A stretch of DNA of 64,000 bases from Winogradskyella flava (GCF_014243395.1 NZ_JACLCP010000001.1:1054001-1118000); one strand, 5' to 3'. Positions 33,502-44,416 are shown, numbered from the stretch's first letter. The notes: generated by a model not told the origin, from the sequence alone. Numbers and translations: made by a program.

Positions 33502-34512
33502 TTAGAAAGTAAAAATAGCAGCTAAAGTAAATGCAGCTAAGTTATCTGTTGCTTCACCATCATTATCTAAATAAGGTTCGTTATTACTCCAGGTATCTAA
33601 TCTTATTTCTGGTTTAATAATAAGATTATTTACAGTGTAACTTCCAGTTAAAGTGGTAGCAAAAACACTCGGTAGGTCATCACCATCTCCGTGTAACGAA
33701 AAGTATTCTCCTCTTAAGCCAATAGCGAAAGATTCGGATGTTGTATATTGGGGATATAGTGCTGCGCCGTAAAAACCTTCGCCATCATTATCGTTATAAG
33801 CCGCATTAATGCCTAAGAAGAAATCTTCAGAGAGATCAAAGCCTCCGGTATAGTCTATTTCAAATCCTAATCCTCCATTATTGCCACTGTCATAATATAA
33901 ATTTAAGTATTGGTCTTTATAGCCTAATTGCGCACCATAGGCATACTCACCAGTAGTAGAAGTGTCGTTAGTGTCCCAAGGGTTGGTAATAGCTAACATT
34001 AAGCTAAGATCGTCCGAAAGAGCGAAATCAGCTTTTAAACCGAGGTGAGAAAATGGACCACTAGAAAATAGGTAAGATGTGCTGTAGTTAAAATTAGCGG
34101 CAGGAGCGATGACTTCATAGCCTAAAAATGTGTTCCATCTACCAAAAGTTAAGGTCGTATTCTCAGATACATTCCAGTAGGCATAAGCTTGGTTGACAAT
34201 ACCATCGACAATGTCAGAGTTAAAGGTAGCGCCTTCACCTCTTGGTCCGGTTACTAAATCTAATACCGCACCTACTTTCTCCCCTTCATAACTAAAAATA
34301 AGATTTCCCATACCTAGTGCAAATCCTGTCTGGTCTGCAAAAGCAGTTCCAAAAGTTGGCTGTGTATCATCTGGTGATGTGATAAATGTTTGAAAGTATG
34401 CATCAACACTTCCGCTTATCGTGAGTTTCTTTTCTTTTTCTTCCTCTTGTGCATATAATCCAAATGCAACAAAGAGTATTGATAACGTCATAATTTTTTT
34501 CATAAGTTCCAA
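33502..34512 (-). CDS. Outer-membrane porin-like beta-barrel protein of the amt operon
   Basis: A 336-residue exported protein with a signal peptide (about 1-21, LYAQ) and amphipathic beta strands throughout, ending in AAFTLAAIFTF, a C-terminal phenylalanine typical of outer-membrane barrels. GRWNTFLGYEV and PSGPFSHLGLKADF-like stretches fit the BBP2/porin families of Bacteroidota. It is the first gene of the porin-glnK-amt operon, so it may admit ammonium or small nitrogen compounds through the outer membrane when nitrogen is short. ATG at 34503 is an alternative start giving a better signal peptide. Confidence 0.82.
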   Translation of the reverse strand: MELMKKIMTLSILFVAFGLYAQEEEKEKKLTISGSVDAYFQTFITSPDDTQPTFGTAFADQTGFALGMGNLIFSYEGEKVGAVLDLVTGPRGEGATFNSDIVDGIVNQAYAYWNVSENTTLTFGRWNTFLGYEVIAPAANFNYSTSYLFSSGPFSHLGLKADFALSDDLSLMLAITNPWDTNDTSTTGEYAYGAQLGYKDQYLNLYYDSGNNGGLGFEIDYTGGFDLSEDFFLGINAAYNDNDGEGFYGAALYPQYTTSESFAIGLRGEYFSLHGDGDDLPSVFATTLTGSYTVNNLIIKPEIRLDTWSNNEPYLDNDGEATDNLAAFTLAAIFTF

Positions 34513-34949
34513 AGTTTTTAAATAGTTAGTTCGGGTATAAAACTATACTTTTTTGATATATACCCATTAAAAAATAGGGCATAACAATTAACTTTTATCA
34601 ATATTTTATTTTTACCCCTTAAAATTTTAGGGTTGATTCTTTTTTTTGTTATTTTTTGTGAAATTGATAATTCAAAAATTCAAGATTTATCAAAGAAAAG
34701 GTGGTATTAATGGTGATTTTTTATTCAAAAGCCATTTCCGAAAACGTTTTCGTAATATTTAACACTTTTTAATAAAAAATTTTCTGTTGCTGTATCGTTA
34801 ATTTATAGGGCAAAAATTGCCATTTTTCTATTTAAATAGCCCTTTATTATCAATTTGGAAAAAGTGTTTTGACTTTTTTTTTAATCGAATTCTTGATTCT
34901 ATATTAGGGTTATAATGTGGTATGAAAAACCCTCGAAAATTTTTGAATT
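34513..34949. promoter_or_regulatory. Divergent regulatory region between the amt operon and gltBD
   Basis: This 437-bp gap is very AT-rich and has no gene. It holds several symmetric elements: GGGTAT (34533-34538) opposite ATACCC (34560-34565) just upstream of the porin; ACCC…GGGT around 34614-34633 with an AT-only centre; and a perfect 14-bp palindrome CGAAAACGTTTTCG (34739-34752) resembling LacI/GalR-type operators. They are candidate nitrogen-control sites; no regulator is encoded nearby. Confidence 0.5.
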
Positions 34950-37900
34950 ATGCTGAAGAAACAAGGATTGTATTTGCCAGAATTTGAACACGATAATTGT
35001 GGTGCTGGTTTTATATGTAGCCTGACAGGAAAACGATCAAATGACATTATCCACAAAGCTCTAGAAATCTTAGTAAAATTGGAACATCGTGGTGCGGTAA
35101 GCTCTGATGGCGTTACAGGTGATGGTGCAGGAATATTAATTGATATTCCACATAAATTCTTCAAGATTTTTTGTGATTTTGAATTGCCTGAAGCCGGGCA
35201 ATATGCGGTTAGTAATGTGTTCCTTCCAAGAAAGGACAATCAACGTCAGTTTTGCATTGATGTTTTTGAAAAGGAAATTGAAAATCAAGACTTAAGATTA
35301 ATTGGTTGGAGAGACGTTCCTGTAAATTCAGAAATACTGGGCGACATCGCCAAGGTTACGGAGCCTTTTGTGAAGCAGATTTTTATTGGGAAGTCACATG
35401 ATGAGCAGACCGATAGGGAATTTAACTTAAAATTATTTGCCGCACGAAAGATAGCAGAGCATAAAATATACAATTCAAAATTATCAGAATCGCAATTCTT
35501 TTACTTACCAAGTTTATCAACTAAAATTATCATATTTAAAGGTCTGCTAAAGCCAGAGCATATTAATGAGTACTATTTGGATTTGTTCAATTCAGCTTTG
35601 GACACACGTTTAGCTTTGGTGCATCAGCGTTTCTCAACAAATACATTTCCAACTTGGGATTTGGCACAGCCTTTCAGATATATCTGTCATAACGGAGAGA
35701 TTAATACATTAAGAGGAAATGTATCACGGATGTTTTCACGTGAGGAAATCATGAAAAGTGATGCTTTTGGTGATGATATAAAAAAGATACTACCTACCAT
35801 ATTAAAAGGTAAATCGGATTCCGCAACACTGGACATGGTTGTAGAATTATTGCTCATGACTGGTCGTTCATTGCCAGAGGCAATGATGATGCTAGTACCA
35901 GAGGCTTGGGAGAAAAACCCAAATATGTCTGATGCTAAAAAAGCGTTTTACGAGTATAACTCTTGTCTAATGGAGCCTTGGGATGGACCAGCTTCCATAC
36001 CGTTTACGGATGGTAATTATATAGGTGCTGTATTAGATCGTAATGGTTTACGGCCATCGCGCTATACGGTAACTAAAAACGGCAATGTCATCATGTCTTC
36101 AGAGACTGGAGTTGTGGATATAAGGCCAGAAAATGTAGAATATCATGGCCGTTTAGAGCCTGGGAAAATGTTCTTGGTGAATATGAATGAAGGACGTATC
36201 GTCAATGACGAAGAAATTAAAGAGAAAATCGCCACGAAACATCCTTACAGAAAATGGCTCAATGATAATTTGGTACATCTTAGAGATCTTTCAGCAAAAA
36301 AAGGACCTATTAATTATGATGAAATAGAATTAAAGAAACGAGAAATTGTTTTTGGTTACACTCAGGAAGATTTAAATACCATTATTCGTCCAATGGCTCA
36401 GTTAGCAAAAGAACCCATTGGTTCTATGGGAAGCGATGCGCCTATTGCTGTCTTGTCCGAACGTCCGCAATTGGTGTATAATTATTTTAAGCAATTGTTT
36501 GCTCAGGTTACAAACCCGCCTTTAGATGGTATTAGGGAAGAATTGATTACGGATATTAGTCTAACATTAGGTAGCGATGTTAACCTTTTTGATATCAGTC
36601 CAGAGCATTGTAAAAAGCTAAAAATTCAAAATCCTGTTATTTCAAAACACGATTTAGACAAAATTCGAAACTACGATTCTAATCCAGATTTTAAGATAGA
36701 ATCCATTTCTATGCTTTATGAGGTGAATCGTGGTTTGAATGAATTAGAAGTTGCTCTTGAAAATTTAGTAACTAAGGCTTCAAAAGCTATAGACGAAGGG
36801 GCGAATATTATCATTCTTTCTGATAGATATGTCGATGAGAATCATGCGCCAATACCCGCACTTCTCGCTTGTTCTTATTTGAATCACGCCTTACATAAGT
36901 TAAAAAAACGATCTAAAATCAGCCTGATTATAGAGTCGGCAGAACCAAGAGAGGTACATCACTTTGCCTTGTTGTTTGGTTTTGGTGCAAGTGCAGTGAA
37001 TCCTTACATCGTAAATGAGATCGTTCAAGAGCAAATACATAATAAGGATGTTACTGATTTAGAATATCTCACTGCCATTAAGAATTATAATAAGGCCATT
37101 GGTAAGGGTATTTTAAAGGTGATGAATAAGATTGGAATTTCAACTTTAAACTCCTATCGTGGCTCACAGTTATTTGAATGTATTGGGATTAACAAAGCTA
37201 CGGTCGAAAAGTATTTCCCTAATACACCAACACGTATTGAAGGTATAGGATTAAGAGAGATAGAACAAGAAATTGTAAAGCGTCACAAAAAAGCATTTCA
37301 AATCAATGATACCAATATTGATATTGAAGTAGGTGGCGATTACAGATGGCGAAGAGGGCAGGAAAAACATATGTTTAATCCATTGACGGTTGCTAAACTT
37401 CAAGAATCTGTAAGAACGAATAAGGCTTCAACCTTTAAGGAATATTCAGAATTGGTAAATAACCAATCTAAAAACCTAATGACCTTAAGAGGCATGTTTG
37501 AGTTCGATCAGTTTGATCCAATTCCATTGGAGGAAGTTGAGCCTTGGACGGAAATAGTGAAGCGTTTTAAAACGGGAGCCATGTCTTATGGGTCTATTAG
37601 TAAAGAGGCTCACGAAAACTTAGCCATTGCCATGAACAGAATAGGTGGTAAATCCAACTCAGGAGAAGGTGGAGAAGATCAAGAGCGCTTTTATAAGAGC
37701 TCGCAAGGCGATTGGCGAAATTCGGCAATAAAGCAAGTGGCTTCAGGACGCTTTGGAGTAACGTCGAATTATTTGACCAATGCCAACGAAATTCAAATTA
37801 AGATCGCACAAGGCGCAAAACCAGGAGAAGGAGGTCAATTACCAGGAGCGAAAGTAAATCCTGAAATTGCCAAAACAAGAAATTCGACACCTTATGTAGG

Positions 37901-39449
37901 TTTAATTTCGCCGCCACCACATCATGATATCTATTCCATTGAAGATTTATCACAACTTATTTATGATGTGAAATCTGCGAACCGAGAAGCACGTATTAAT
38001 GTAAAGTTGGTGTCTGAAGTTGGTGTAGGAACCGTAGCGGCAGGTGTGGCAAAAGCCAAGGCAGATGTGATTCTAGTATCTGGTTTTGATGGTGGTACAG
38101 GAGCATCACCTTTAACATCCTTACGTCATGCAGGTTTACCTTGGGAATTAGGTATTGCTGAGGCCCAGCAGACTTTGGTGATGAACGATTTGAGAAACCG
38201 CGTGGTCTTGGAGTGTGATGGTCAGTTAAAGACGGGGCGAGACGTAGCGATTGCTTGTTTGTTAGGTGCCGAAGAGTTTGGTTTCGCAACAGCACCATTA
38301 GTAGCTTCAGGCTGCATCATGATGCGCGTATGTCATTTAAACACCTGTCCAGTTGGTATTGCGACTCAAAATCCAGAATTACGAAAGAAGTTCAAGGGTA
38401 AGCCAGAGCATGTGGTTAATTATATGTATTTCGTTGCACAGGAGTTGCGAGAAATTATGGCGAAACTTGGATTTAGAACGGTCAACGAGATGGTTGGTCA
38501 AGCACAGAAGCTCAACCGAAATAAGGCGATTGAGCATTATAAAGCTTCTGGTATAGACCTAACACCTATTCTTCATAAAGTCGATGTGACAGAAGATGTA
38601 AAGCTCTATAATACAGAGCAGCAAGATCATAACTTGGAGACGCATTTAGATTTTAAAATTATAAAGCAAGCGCACCAAGCATTATTCCGAAGACAACAAA
38701 CACATTTAGAGTTACCAATTACAAATATTGATAGGGCGGTAGGTGCTATTGTTAGCAATGAGATCTCAAAAATTTATGGTGCTCAAGGCTTGCCAGAAGA
38801 TACCATTAATATAGATTTTAGTGGTTCGGCAGGTCAAAGTTTTGGCGCATTTACTACGAAAGGCGTAAGCATGACGGTTCATGGAAATACTAATGATTAT
38901 TTAGGAAAGGGCTTATCTGGCGGAAAATTAATTATCAAAGTCCCATCAGAAAGTACCATCGTTCCTGAAGATAATATCATCACAGGAAACGTGACCCTTT
39001 ATGGCGCAACTGCTGGTGAAGTCTATATTAATGGAAAGGCCGGAGAGCGTTTTTGTGTAAGAAATTCTGGTGCCATGGCTGTTGTAGAAGGTATTGGTGA
39101 CCACGGTTGTGAGTATATGACTGGTGGTGTTGCCGTGATTTTAGGTAAAGTAGGACGAAATTTTGGAGCAGGAATGAGTGGTGGCATTGCCTACGTTTTT
39201 GATGCTGATAATACCTTTGAGCAATACTGTAATGGATCGGATTTAAATATCGATCCAATGAAAGATGTTGAAGATCAAGTACAACTGGAACAATTAGTTG
39301 AAAATCACTTTCTAGCAACAGGAAGTCCATTGGCAAGACGACTTTTGGATGATTGGAAAAATAATCTTCCAAAATTCAAAAAAGTACTTCCAGAAGAGTA
39401 CAGACAGGCCTTATTAAGATTAGAACAAGAACAATTAGAAATAGCTTAG
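34950..39449 (+). CDS. gltB: Glutamate synthase large subunit
   Basis: A 1499-residue enzyme. The class II amidotransferase domain is N-terminal, with C17 (DNCGAGF) as the nucleophile after removal of a 16-residue propeptide. A central domain and the FMN-binding synthase barrel follow ([23 protein letters not shown]), then the 3Fe-4S cysteines in [15 protein letters not shown] and the C-terminal beta-helix (GXXGXXXG-type repeats). With GltD it makes two glutamates from glutamine and 2-oxoglutarate. It is 3 bp upstream of gltD. A 21-codon upstream frame (ATG at 34922) overlaps its start. Confidence 0.97.
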   Translation: MLKKQGLYLPEFEHDNCGAGFICSLTGKRSNDIIHKALEILVKLEHRGAVSSDGVTGDGAGILIDIPHKFFKIFCDFELPEAGQYAVSNVFLPRKDNQRQFCIDVFEKEIENQDLRLIGWRDVPVNSEILGDIAKVTEPFVKQIFIGKSHDEQTDREFNLKLFAARKIAEHKIYNSKLSESQFFYLPSLSTKIIIFKGLLKPEHINEYYLDLFNSALDTRLALVHQRFSTNTFPTWDLAQPFRYICHNGEINTLRGNVSRMFSREEIMKSDAFGDDIKKILPTILKGKSDSATLDMVVELLLMTGRSLPEAMMMLVPEAWEKNPNMSDAKKAFYEYNSCLMEPWDGPASIPFTDGNYIGAVLDRNGLRPSRYTVTKNGNVIMSSETGVVDIRPENVEYHGRLEPGKMFLVNMNEGRIVNDEEIKEKIATKHPYRKWLNDNLVHLRDLSAKKGPINYDEIELKKREIVFGYTQEDLNTIIRPMAQLAKEPIGSMGSDAPIAVLSERPQLVYNYFKQLFAQVTNPPLDGIREELITDISLTLGSDVNLFDISPEHCKKLKIQNPVISKHDLDKIRNYDSNPDFKIESISMLYEVNRGLNELEVALENLVTKASKAIDEGANIIILSDRYVDENHAPIPALLACSYLNHALHKLKKRSKISLIIESAEPREVHHFALLFGFGASAVNPYIVNEIVQEQIHNKDVTDLEYLTAIKNYNKAIGKGILKVMNKIGISTLNSYRGSQLFECIGINKATVEKYFPNTPTRIEGIGLREIEQEIVKRHKKAFQINDTNIDIEVGGDYRWRRGQEKHMFNPLTVAKLQESVRTNKASTFKEYSELVNNQSKNLMTLRGMFEFDQFDPIPLEEVEPWTEIVKRFKTGAMSYGSISKEAHENLAIAMNRIGGKSNSGEGGEDQERFYKSSQGDWRNSAIKQVASGRFGVTSNYLTNANEIQIKIAQGAKPGEGGQLPGAKVNPEIAKTRNSTPYVGLISPPPHHDIYSIEDLSQLIYDVKSANREARINVKLVSEVGVGTVAAGVAKAKADVILVSGFDGGTGASPLTSLRHAGLPWELGIAEAQQTLVMNDLRNRVVLECDGQLKTGRDVAIACLLGAEEFGFATAPLVASGCIMMRVCHLNTCPVGIATQNPELRKKFKGKPEHVVNYMYFVAQELREIMAKLGFRTVNEMVGQAQKLNRNKAIEHYKASGIDLTPILHKVDVTEDVKLYNTEQQDHNLETHLDFKIIKQAHQALFRRQQTHLELPITNIDRAVGAIVSNEISKIYGAQGLPEDTINIDFSGSAGQSFGAFTTKGVSMTVHGNTNDYLGKGLSGGKLIIKVPSESTIVPEDNIITGNVTLYGATAGEVYINGKAGERFCVRNSGAMAVVEGIGDHGCEYMTGGVAVILGKVGRNFGAGMSGGIAYVFDADNTFEQYCNGSDLNIDPMKDVEDQVQLEQLVENHFLATGSPLARRLLDDWKNNLPKFKKVLPEEYRQALLRLEQEQLEIA

Positions 39450-39452
39450 ATT

Positions 39453-40919
39453 ATGGGAAAGACAACAGGGTTTTTAGAGTATAAGAGAGAGGACGAAAGC
39501 TATGTAGCACCAAAGAAGCGTATTGGAAATTATGAGGAATTTACAATTCCGCTGAAAGAACAAAAGTTAAAGGATCAAGGTGCGAGATGTATGGATTGTG
39601 GTATTCCTTTTTGCCATAGTGGTTGTCCACTAGGTAATTTTATACCAGACTTTAATGATAAAGTGTATAAAGGGAAGTGGGAAGAGGCTATCGACATCTT
39701 ACATAAGACGAATAACTTTCCAGAATTTACGGGTAGATTATGTCCAGCACCATGTGAAGAAGCCTGTGTGCTTGGGATTAACGAGGATCCCGTAACCATT
39801 GAGAACATTGAAAAAAATATCGTTGAGACCGCCTTTAAAAATGGATGGATTACGGCCAATCCTCCAAAACTAAGAACCGATAAAACAGTTGCAGTTATAG
39901 GATCTGGTCCGGCTGGTTTGGCAGCTGCACAACAATTAAATAGAGCAGGACATACGGTTACTGTTTTTGAACGTGATGAAAAAGTTGGTGGACTATTACG
40001 ATATGGTATTCCGGATTTTAAGATGGAAAAGCACGTTATTGATAGACGTGTTAAAGTATTAGAGGAAGAGGGTATTGTATTTAAAACGAATGCGCATGTA
40101 GGTGAAAATGTCGATGCCAACAAACTAAAAGACGAATTTGATGCTATTGTGTTATGTGGTGGTGCTACAGTAAGGCGACATATTCCTATTCCTGGTGCTG
40201 ATTTAAACGGTGTAGTACAGGCTATGGATTTCTTGAAAAAGAATAATGAGTATGTAGATGGATTAAAAGATTTCGATGAGATTATCTCTGCAAAAGGTAA
40301 AAATGTGATTGTCATTGGAGGAGGCGATACGGGAAGTGATTGCATAGGTACGTCCAATCGTCATGGTGCAACATCAGTGACTAATTTTGAAATTTTGAGT
40401 AAACCCACAGAGGGTCGTCCAGCACATCAACCTTGGCCTTATTGGCCTATGAAGTTGAAAACAACATCATCGCATCAAGAAGGTGTGGAGCGTTTTTTTA
40501 GTATTTCTACCAAGGAATTTATTGGAGACAAAGATGGAAATCTAAAAGCCTTGAAAACCGTTGAGGTGGAGTGGATTTTTAAACCTGGCGAACGTCCACA
40601 ACTCAAAGAGATTGAAGGCACGGAAAAAGAATGGAAATGCGAATTGACACTGTTGGCCCTCGGCTTTACAGGTGCAGAAATGACCTTGGCTGAGCAATTT
40701 GGTCTCAATATGGACTTTAGAACGAATATTGACGCTTCTACCAAGAACTATGCAACGAATGTTCCTGGTATTTTTGCGGCTGGTGATATGCGTCGCGGAC
40801 AGTCGCTGATTGTTTGGGCCATATCAGAAGGACGTCAAGCCGCGCATCATGTAGATGCCTATTTAATGGGCGAATCCCATTTACCACTTAAAGATGATAG
40901 TGATCTGCCGAGAGTATAA
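39453..40919 (+). CDS. gltD: Glutamate synthase small subunit
   Basis: A 488-residue NADPH-linked flavoprotein. The N-terminal [4Fe-4S] motifs are CMDCGIPFCHSGCPLGN and CPAPCEEACVLGI; the FAD-binding GSGPAGLAAAQQL is near residue 150 and the NADPH-binding GGGDTGSDC near 288. It delivers electrons to GltB. Immediately downstream of gltB; the operon ends at the terminator at 40976-41004. Confidence 0.97.
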   Translation: MGKTTGFLEYKREDESYVAPKKRIGNYEEFTIPLKEQKLKDQGARCMDCGIPFCHSGCPLGNFIPDFNDKVYKGKWEEAIDILHKTNNFPEFTGRLCPAPCEEACVLGINEDPVTIENIEKNIVETAFKNGWITANPPKLRTDKTVAVIGSGPAGLAAAQQLNRAGHTVTVFERDEKVGGLLRYGIPDFKMEKHVIDRRVKVLEEEGIVFKTNAHVGENVDANKLKDEFDAIVLCGGATVRRHIPIPGADLNGVVQAMDFLKKNNEYVDGLKDFDEIISAKGKNVIVIGGGDTGSDCIGTSNRHGATSVTNFEILSKPTEGRPAHQPWPYWPMKLKTTSSHQEGVERFFSISTKEFIGDKDGNLKALKTVEVEWIFKPGERPQLKEIEGTEKEWKCELTLLALGFTGAEMTLAEQFGLNMDFRTNIDASTKNYATNVPGIFAAGDMRRGQSLIVWAISEGRQAAHHVDAYLMGESHLPLKDDSDLPRV

Positions 40920-40975
40920 TTATAAGTGTTCTACTTCTATAATTCTAAAGGGATAACTAGTGTTAGAGTAGGCAC

Positions 40976-41004
40976 AAAGGCACCTGATTTCAGGTGCTTT
41001 TATT
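40976..41004. terminator. Bidirectional intrinsic terminator between gltD and argH
   Basis: GCACCTG (40980-40986) and CAGGTGC (40991-40997) form a hairpin with loop ATTT, followed by TTTTATTATTT on the plus strand. It overlaps the argH stop codon and may serve both converging operons. Confidence 0.88.
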
Positions 41005-42277
41005 ATTTAGGAAACTTGGTGCGAATCGCATCTAAACATAAATTATGAATACTTCCAATATGCGAATGTTCTTTACCTAAATTAGGTTGATAGGTATCGT
41101 TTTGAACTTGGCTACCAATGTGTTGATATGCTTCCCTAAACGACATGCCATCAACCACCAAGTTATTAATACTATCTACCGTAAACAGGTATTTGTATTT
41201 GTCATCGTTAAGGTCAACATCTTTCACTATAATTTGTTGAATAGCATAATCGAAAATGTCTAAAATAGCTTCTATATCGATAATGGCAGCAATCATGTTT
41301 TCTTTTAATAGTTGAAAATCCCTATGGTAGCCACTAGGCAGATTATTGGTAATTAACACCATTTCATGATGTAACGCTTGAATTTTATTGCACTTGCCAC
41401 GTATCAATTCAAAAACATCTGGATTCTTTTTATGTGGCATAATGCTGCTTCCTGTGGTCAGCTCTTCAGGAAAGGATATAAACCCAAAATTTTGACTCAT
41501 ATATAAACAAATATCCATAGCAAAACGCGCTAAGGTATTTCCTAAACTTCCTAAAGCTAAGGCAATGGTACGTTCACTTTTTCCTCGGCTCATTTGTGCA
41601 GCAACTACATTATATTTTAATGTTGAAAAACCGAGTGCTTTGGTGGTGATATCTCTATCAATAGGGAACGAACTGCCATAGCCTGCGGCAGAACCCAAAG
41701 GATTTTGATCAACGGTTTTAGTGGCAGCATCCAATAAATAAACATCATCAATTAATACTTCCGCGTAGGCTGAAAACCATAATCCAAAGGACGATGGCAT
41801 AGCAACCTGCAAATGAGTATAACCCGGAAGCAAACTGCTTTTATGCGTTTCCGCTAATTTTAAAAGGGTCTCAAAAAAGGTTTTGGTTTTAATTTTAATA
41901 TCACCTAACTGTGCTTTGTAAAATAGATGTAAAGCCACTAAAACCTGATCGTTTCTAGAACGTGCCGTATGTATTTTTTTACCAACCTCTCCTAAAGTCT
42001 TGGTGAGTTCGAATTCAATTTTAGAATGCACATCCTCAAATTGGGATTCGATAGTAAAAGTTCCGTTTTCTATTTGAGTCGCTAAATCGGCCAAGCCACT
42101 TTCTAGCTGTTCTAATTCTTCAGCAGTTAAAATGCCAATTGTTTGCAACATTTTGGCGTGAGCTACTGAAGCTTCGATATCATATTTGGCAATATGAAAG
42201 TCAATTTCTCGGTCATTGCCTACAGTGAAATGCTCTATTTTTTTATCTATGCTTGTACCTTTATCCCAGAGTTTCAT
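41003..42277 (-). CDS. argH: Argininosuccinate lyase
   Basis: A 424-residue fumarase/aspartase-superfamily enzyme that releases arginine and fumarate. The signature GSSIMPHKKNPD and the THLQ and SRNDQV motifs are present. It is somewhat short of the 450-460 residues common in the family. It is the last gene of the arginine operon, 231 bp after the deacylase gene, with a palindromic repeat in that gap. Confidence 0.95.
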   Translation of the reverse strand: MKLWDKGTSIDKKIEHFTVGNDREIDFHIAKYDIEASVAHAKMLQTIGILTAEELEQLESGLADLATQIENGTFTIESQFEDVHSKIEFELTKTLGEVGKKIHTARSRNDQVLVALHLFYKAQLGDIKIKTKTFFETLLKLAETHKSSLLPGYTHLQVAMPSSFGLWFSAYAEVLIDDVYLLDAATKTVDQNPLGSAAGYGSSFPIDRDITTKALGFSTLKYNVVAAQMSRGKSERTIALALGSLGNTLARFAMDICLYMSQNFGFISFPEELTTGSSIMPHKKNPDVFELIRGKCNKIQALHHEMVLITNNLPSGYHRDFQLLKENMIAAIIDIEAILDIFDYAIQQIIVKDVDLNDDKYKYLFTVDSINNLVVDGMSFREAYQHIGSQVQNDTYQPNLGKEHSHIGSIHNLCLDAIRTKFPK

Positions 42278-42335
42278 CTTGTTATTGCGAAAGCAGGAAT
42301 TCCTACGTTCTTTTTTAGTTAAACTTTATGTTTTT

Positions 42336-42501
42336 TGTCACTTCGAGTATCCTGAACTTGTTTCAGGATTTATCGAGAAGCTATTTCTGTTTTTTGACTG
42401 TCACTTCGAGTGATTCTGATGCAATCAGAATTGTATCGAGAAGTTAATTATTTTCTTGTTTTCGATACATTCCGACTATAAGTCGGAACACTCAAACTGA
42501 C
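42336..42501. repeat. Compound dispersed palindromic repeat between the arg deacylase gene and argH
   Basis: Two successive left arms (TGTCACTTCGAG at 42336 and again at 42399) each run on to TATCGAGAAG and are followed by one right arm (TTCGATACATTCC…ACACTCAAACTGACG). Small nested stems are present: TCCTGAAC/GTTTCAGGA, ATTCTGAT/ATCAGAAT and TCCGACT/AGTCGGA. The element fills most of the 231-bp gap and belongs to the same family as 10161-10272. Confidence 0.78.
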
Positions 42502-42508
42502 GAAAATT

Positions 42509-43570
42509 TCATAACACACGTTCTAATAATTCAATATAAATTTTAATGCCCTTTTCAATTTCATTTAAATAAATAAACTCATCAGCACTATGCGATCGAG
42601 TACTATCGCCTGGTCCTAGCTTTAAAGATGGACAACTTAAAATAGCTTGATCGGATAGTGTAGGCGATCCATAAGTACTCCTGCCAATTTCCACACCTGC
42701 AATCACCAATGGATGATCGATGGGAATGGATGACGAATTTAATTTAGTACTTCTAGGAATGATGCTGTCGCATGGTGCTTCTTTTTTTAGAATCTCTACA
42801 ATCTCTTGGTTGGAGTATTTATCATTAACACGGACATCTACCACCAATTTCACATCTGCCGGAACTGCATTATGCTGTTTTCCAGCATTGATTTGTGTCA
42901 CTGTCATTTTTACCTCACCCAAAACTTCCGATGATTTTTCAAACCTATAATTTTTAAACCATTCCAATACCGAGATGGTATTATATATGGCATTATTATC
43001 ATTAGGATGTGCGGCATGACTCGGCGTGCCTTTTACGACAGCATCAAATACTACTAGGCCTTTTTCGGCAACTGCTAAATTCATCAGTGTGGGCTCTCCT
43101 ACAATAGCAACATCTACTTTTGGAATAATAGACAACATACTATTTAAACCCTTGTCGCCACTGCTTTCTTCTTCGGCAGAAGCAACTATGACTAGATTGT
43201 AATTCAAGTCTTTTTTATTATGAAAATAGGCAAACGTAGCCAACAAAGAAACTAAGCATCCACCGGCATCATTACTGCCAAGACCATATAATTTTCCATC
43301 GTCAACAATGGCCTTGAAAGGATCTTTGGTGTAACCATTATTGGGTTTAACCGTATCGTGATGTGAGTTTAATAATAATGTCGGTTTAGATTCGTCAAAA
43401 TGGGTATTGATGGACCAAACATTATTGTTAGTGCGTTTATAAGGTATATTTTCATTTTGAAACCATTGCTCAATATGCATCGCTGTTTGGTCTTCTTCAG
43501 ACGAAAATGATGGTGTTTCTATGAGTGTTTTTAGAAGCTGTATAGCTTCCGTTGTAAGTCTTTCTATCAT
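42509..43570 (-). CDS. argE: M20 family N-acyl-citrulline/N-acylornithine deacylase (ArgE-like)
   Basis: A 353-residue zinc amidohydrolase of the M20 family. Metal ligands lie in NSHHDTVKPN, GLGSNDAGG and SAEEESSGDKG, with the dimerisation insert between. It removes the N-acyl group late in arginine synthesis. Because the operon encodes an acyl-ornithine-type carbamoyltransferase, the natural substrate is more probably N-acylcitrulline than N-acetylornithine; that is inference from context. Its ATG overlaps the argB stop by 4 bp. Confidence 0.87.
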   Translation of the reverse strand: MIERLTTEAIQLLKTLIETPSFSSEEDQTAMHIEQWFQNENIPYKRTNNNVWSINTHFDESKPTLLLNSHHDTVKPNNGYTKDPFKAIVDDGKLYGLGSNDAGGCLVSLLATFAYFHNKKDLNYNLVIVASAEEESSGDKGLNSMLSIIPKVDVAIVGEPTLMNLAVAEKGLVVFDAVVKGTPSHAAHPNDNNAIYNTISVLEWFKNYRFEKSSEVLGEVKMTVTQINAGKQHNAVPADVKLVVDVRVNDKYSNQEIVEILKKEAPCDSIIPRSTKLNSSSIPIDHPLVIAGVEIGRSTYGSPTLSDQAILSCPSLKLGPGDSTRSHSADEFIYLNEIEKGIKIYIELLERVL

Positions 43571-44343
43571 TTGCTAATCGTTGTATGTTTGGTGTTAGAA
43601 TCAAAAAGCATACTTGGTTTGCCAATACAAACTTTTTGGACATGGTTAGATACAGCATGTATACAGTTATTAACTTTTGGTAACATACCGTCTGAAATTA
43701 TACCATCACTAATCAATGCTTTTACGTTTTCAGTAGTGATGGAGGTTATTACTGAATTGTCATCGTCTATGGATTTTAAAACCCCATTCTTTTCGAAACA
43801 GTAATATAATTCGGTTTTAAATAGTTTTGATAAACCAATGGCTAATTCCGATGCAATAGTATCTGCATTTGTGTTAAGTAATTGTCCGTTAGTATCATGT
43901 GTAATCGCGCAGAATACTGGCGCAATGGCATTGTTTAGAAGTACTTCCAAAGCTTCTGTATTGACTTGTTTGACATCACCAACAAAGCCATAATCAATAG
44001 TATTTATAGGTCTTTTGTCAGAAACAATAGTATTACCATCTGCACCTGAAAATCCAATAGCATTACAATTGTGGGCTTGTAAACTCGCAACAATATGCTT
44101 GTTTATTTTGCCAGCGTAAACCATAGTGATGATGTCCAAGGTGTCGACATCAGTAATGCGTCTGCCCTCAATCATCTTTACTTCAACTTGCATTTGATTA
44201 GCAAGTTTTGTGGCTAATTTCCCACCGCCATGAACTAGGATCTTAGGAGCCTTTATAGTTGCGAAATCTTTTAAAAATTGTTGTAATGCATCATCGTTAT
44301 CGATAATGTTTCCACCTATTTTTATGACTTTTAGTGTTTGCAT
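43567..44343 (-). CDS. argB: N-acetylglutamate kinase
   Basis: A 258-residue amino acid kinase family protein. KIGGNIID (7-14), the glycine-rich HGGGKLATKLA (39-49) and the NTNADTIASELA segment, with the substrate and ATP sites, are visible. It phosphorylates N-acylglutamate. Short form without the N-terminal helix that mediates arginine inhibition in hexameric kinases, so feedback is probably weak. Preceded by a repeat-containing 73-bp gap after argF'. Confidence 0.94.
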   Translation of the reverse strand: MQTLKVIKIGGNIIDNDDALQQFLKDFATIKAPKILVHGGGKLATKLANQMQVEVKMIEGRRITDVDTLDIITMVYAGKINKHIVASLQAHNCNAIGFSGADGNTIVSDKRPINTIDYGFVGDVKQVNTEALEVLLNNAIAPVFCAITHDTNGQLLNTNADTIASELAIGLSKLFKTELYYCFEKNGVLKSIDDDNSVITSITTENVKALISDGIISDGMLPKVNNCIHAVSNHVQKVCIGKPSMLFDSNTKHTTISK

Positions 44344-44355
44344 ATTTAATATTTC

Positions 44356-44411
44356 TGTCTCCTCGAGTGGAGTCGAGACGTTATTAAGGTCTCGACTGCG
44401 CTCGACCGGAC
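44356..44411. repeat. Palindromic repeat between argF' and argB
   Basis: AGTCGAGAC (44371-44379) and GTCTCGACT (44389-44397) form a perfect 9-bp stem that extends with two mismatches to 16 bp (CGAGTGGAG… against …CTGCGCTCG). Outer parts (TGTCTCCTCGAG, CTCGACCGGACA) relate it to the TGTCACTTCGAG family. It sits in the middle of the arg operon. Confidence 0.75.
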
Positions 44412-44416
44412 AAAAT

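Noticed and set aside
39575-40357. Long open frame (260 codons) antisense to gltD
   Set aside because: It lies wholly inside the strongly conserved gltD, has serine/proline-rich low-quality composition and matches no family; it is a mirror of the coding sequence.
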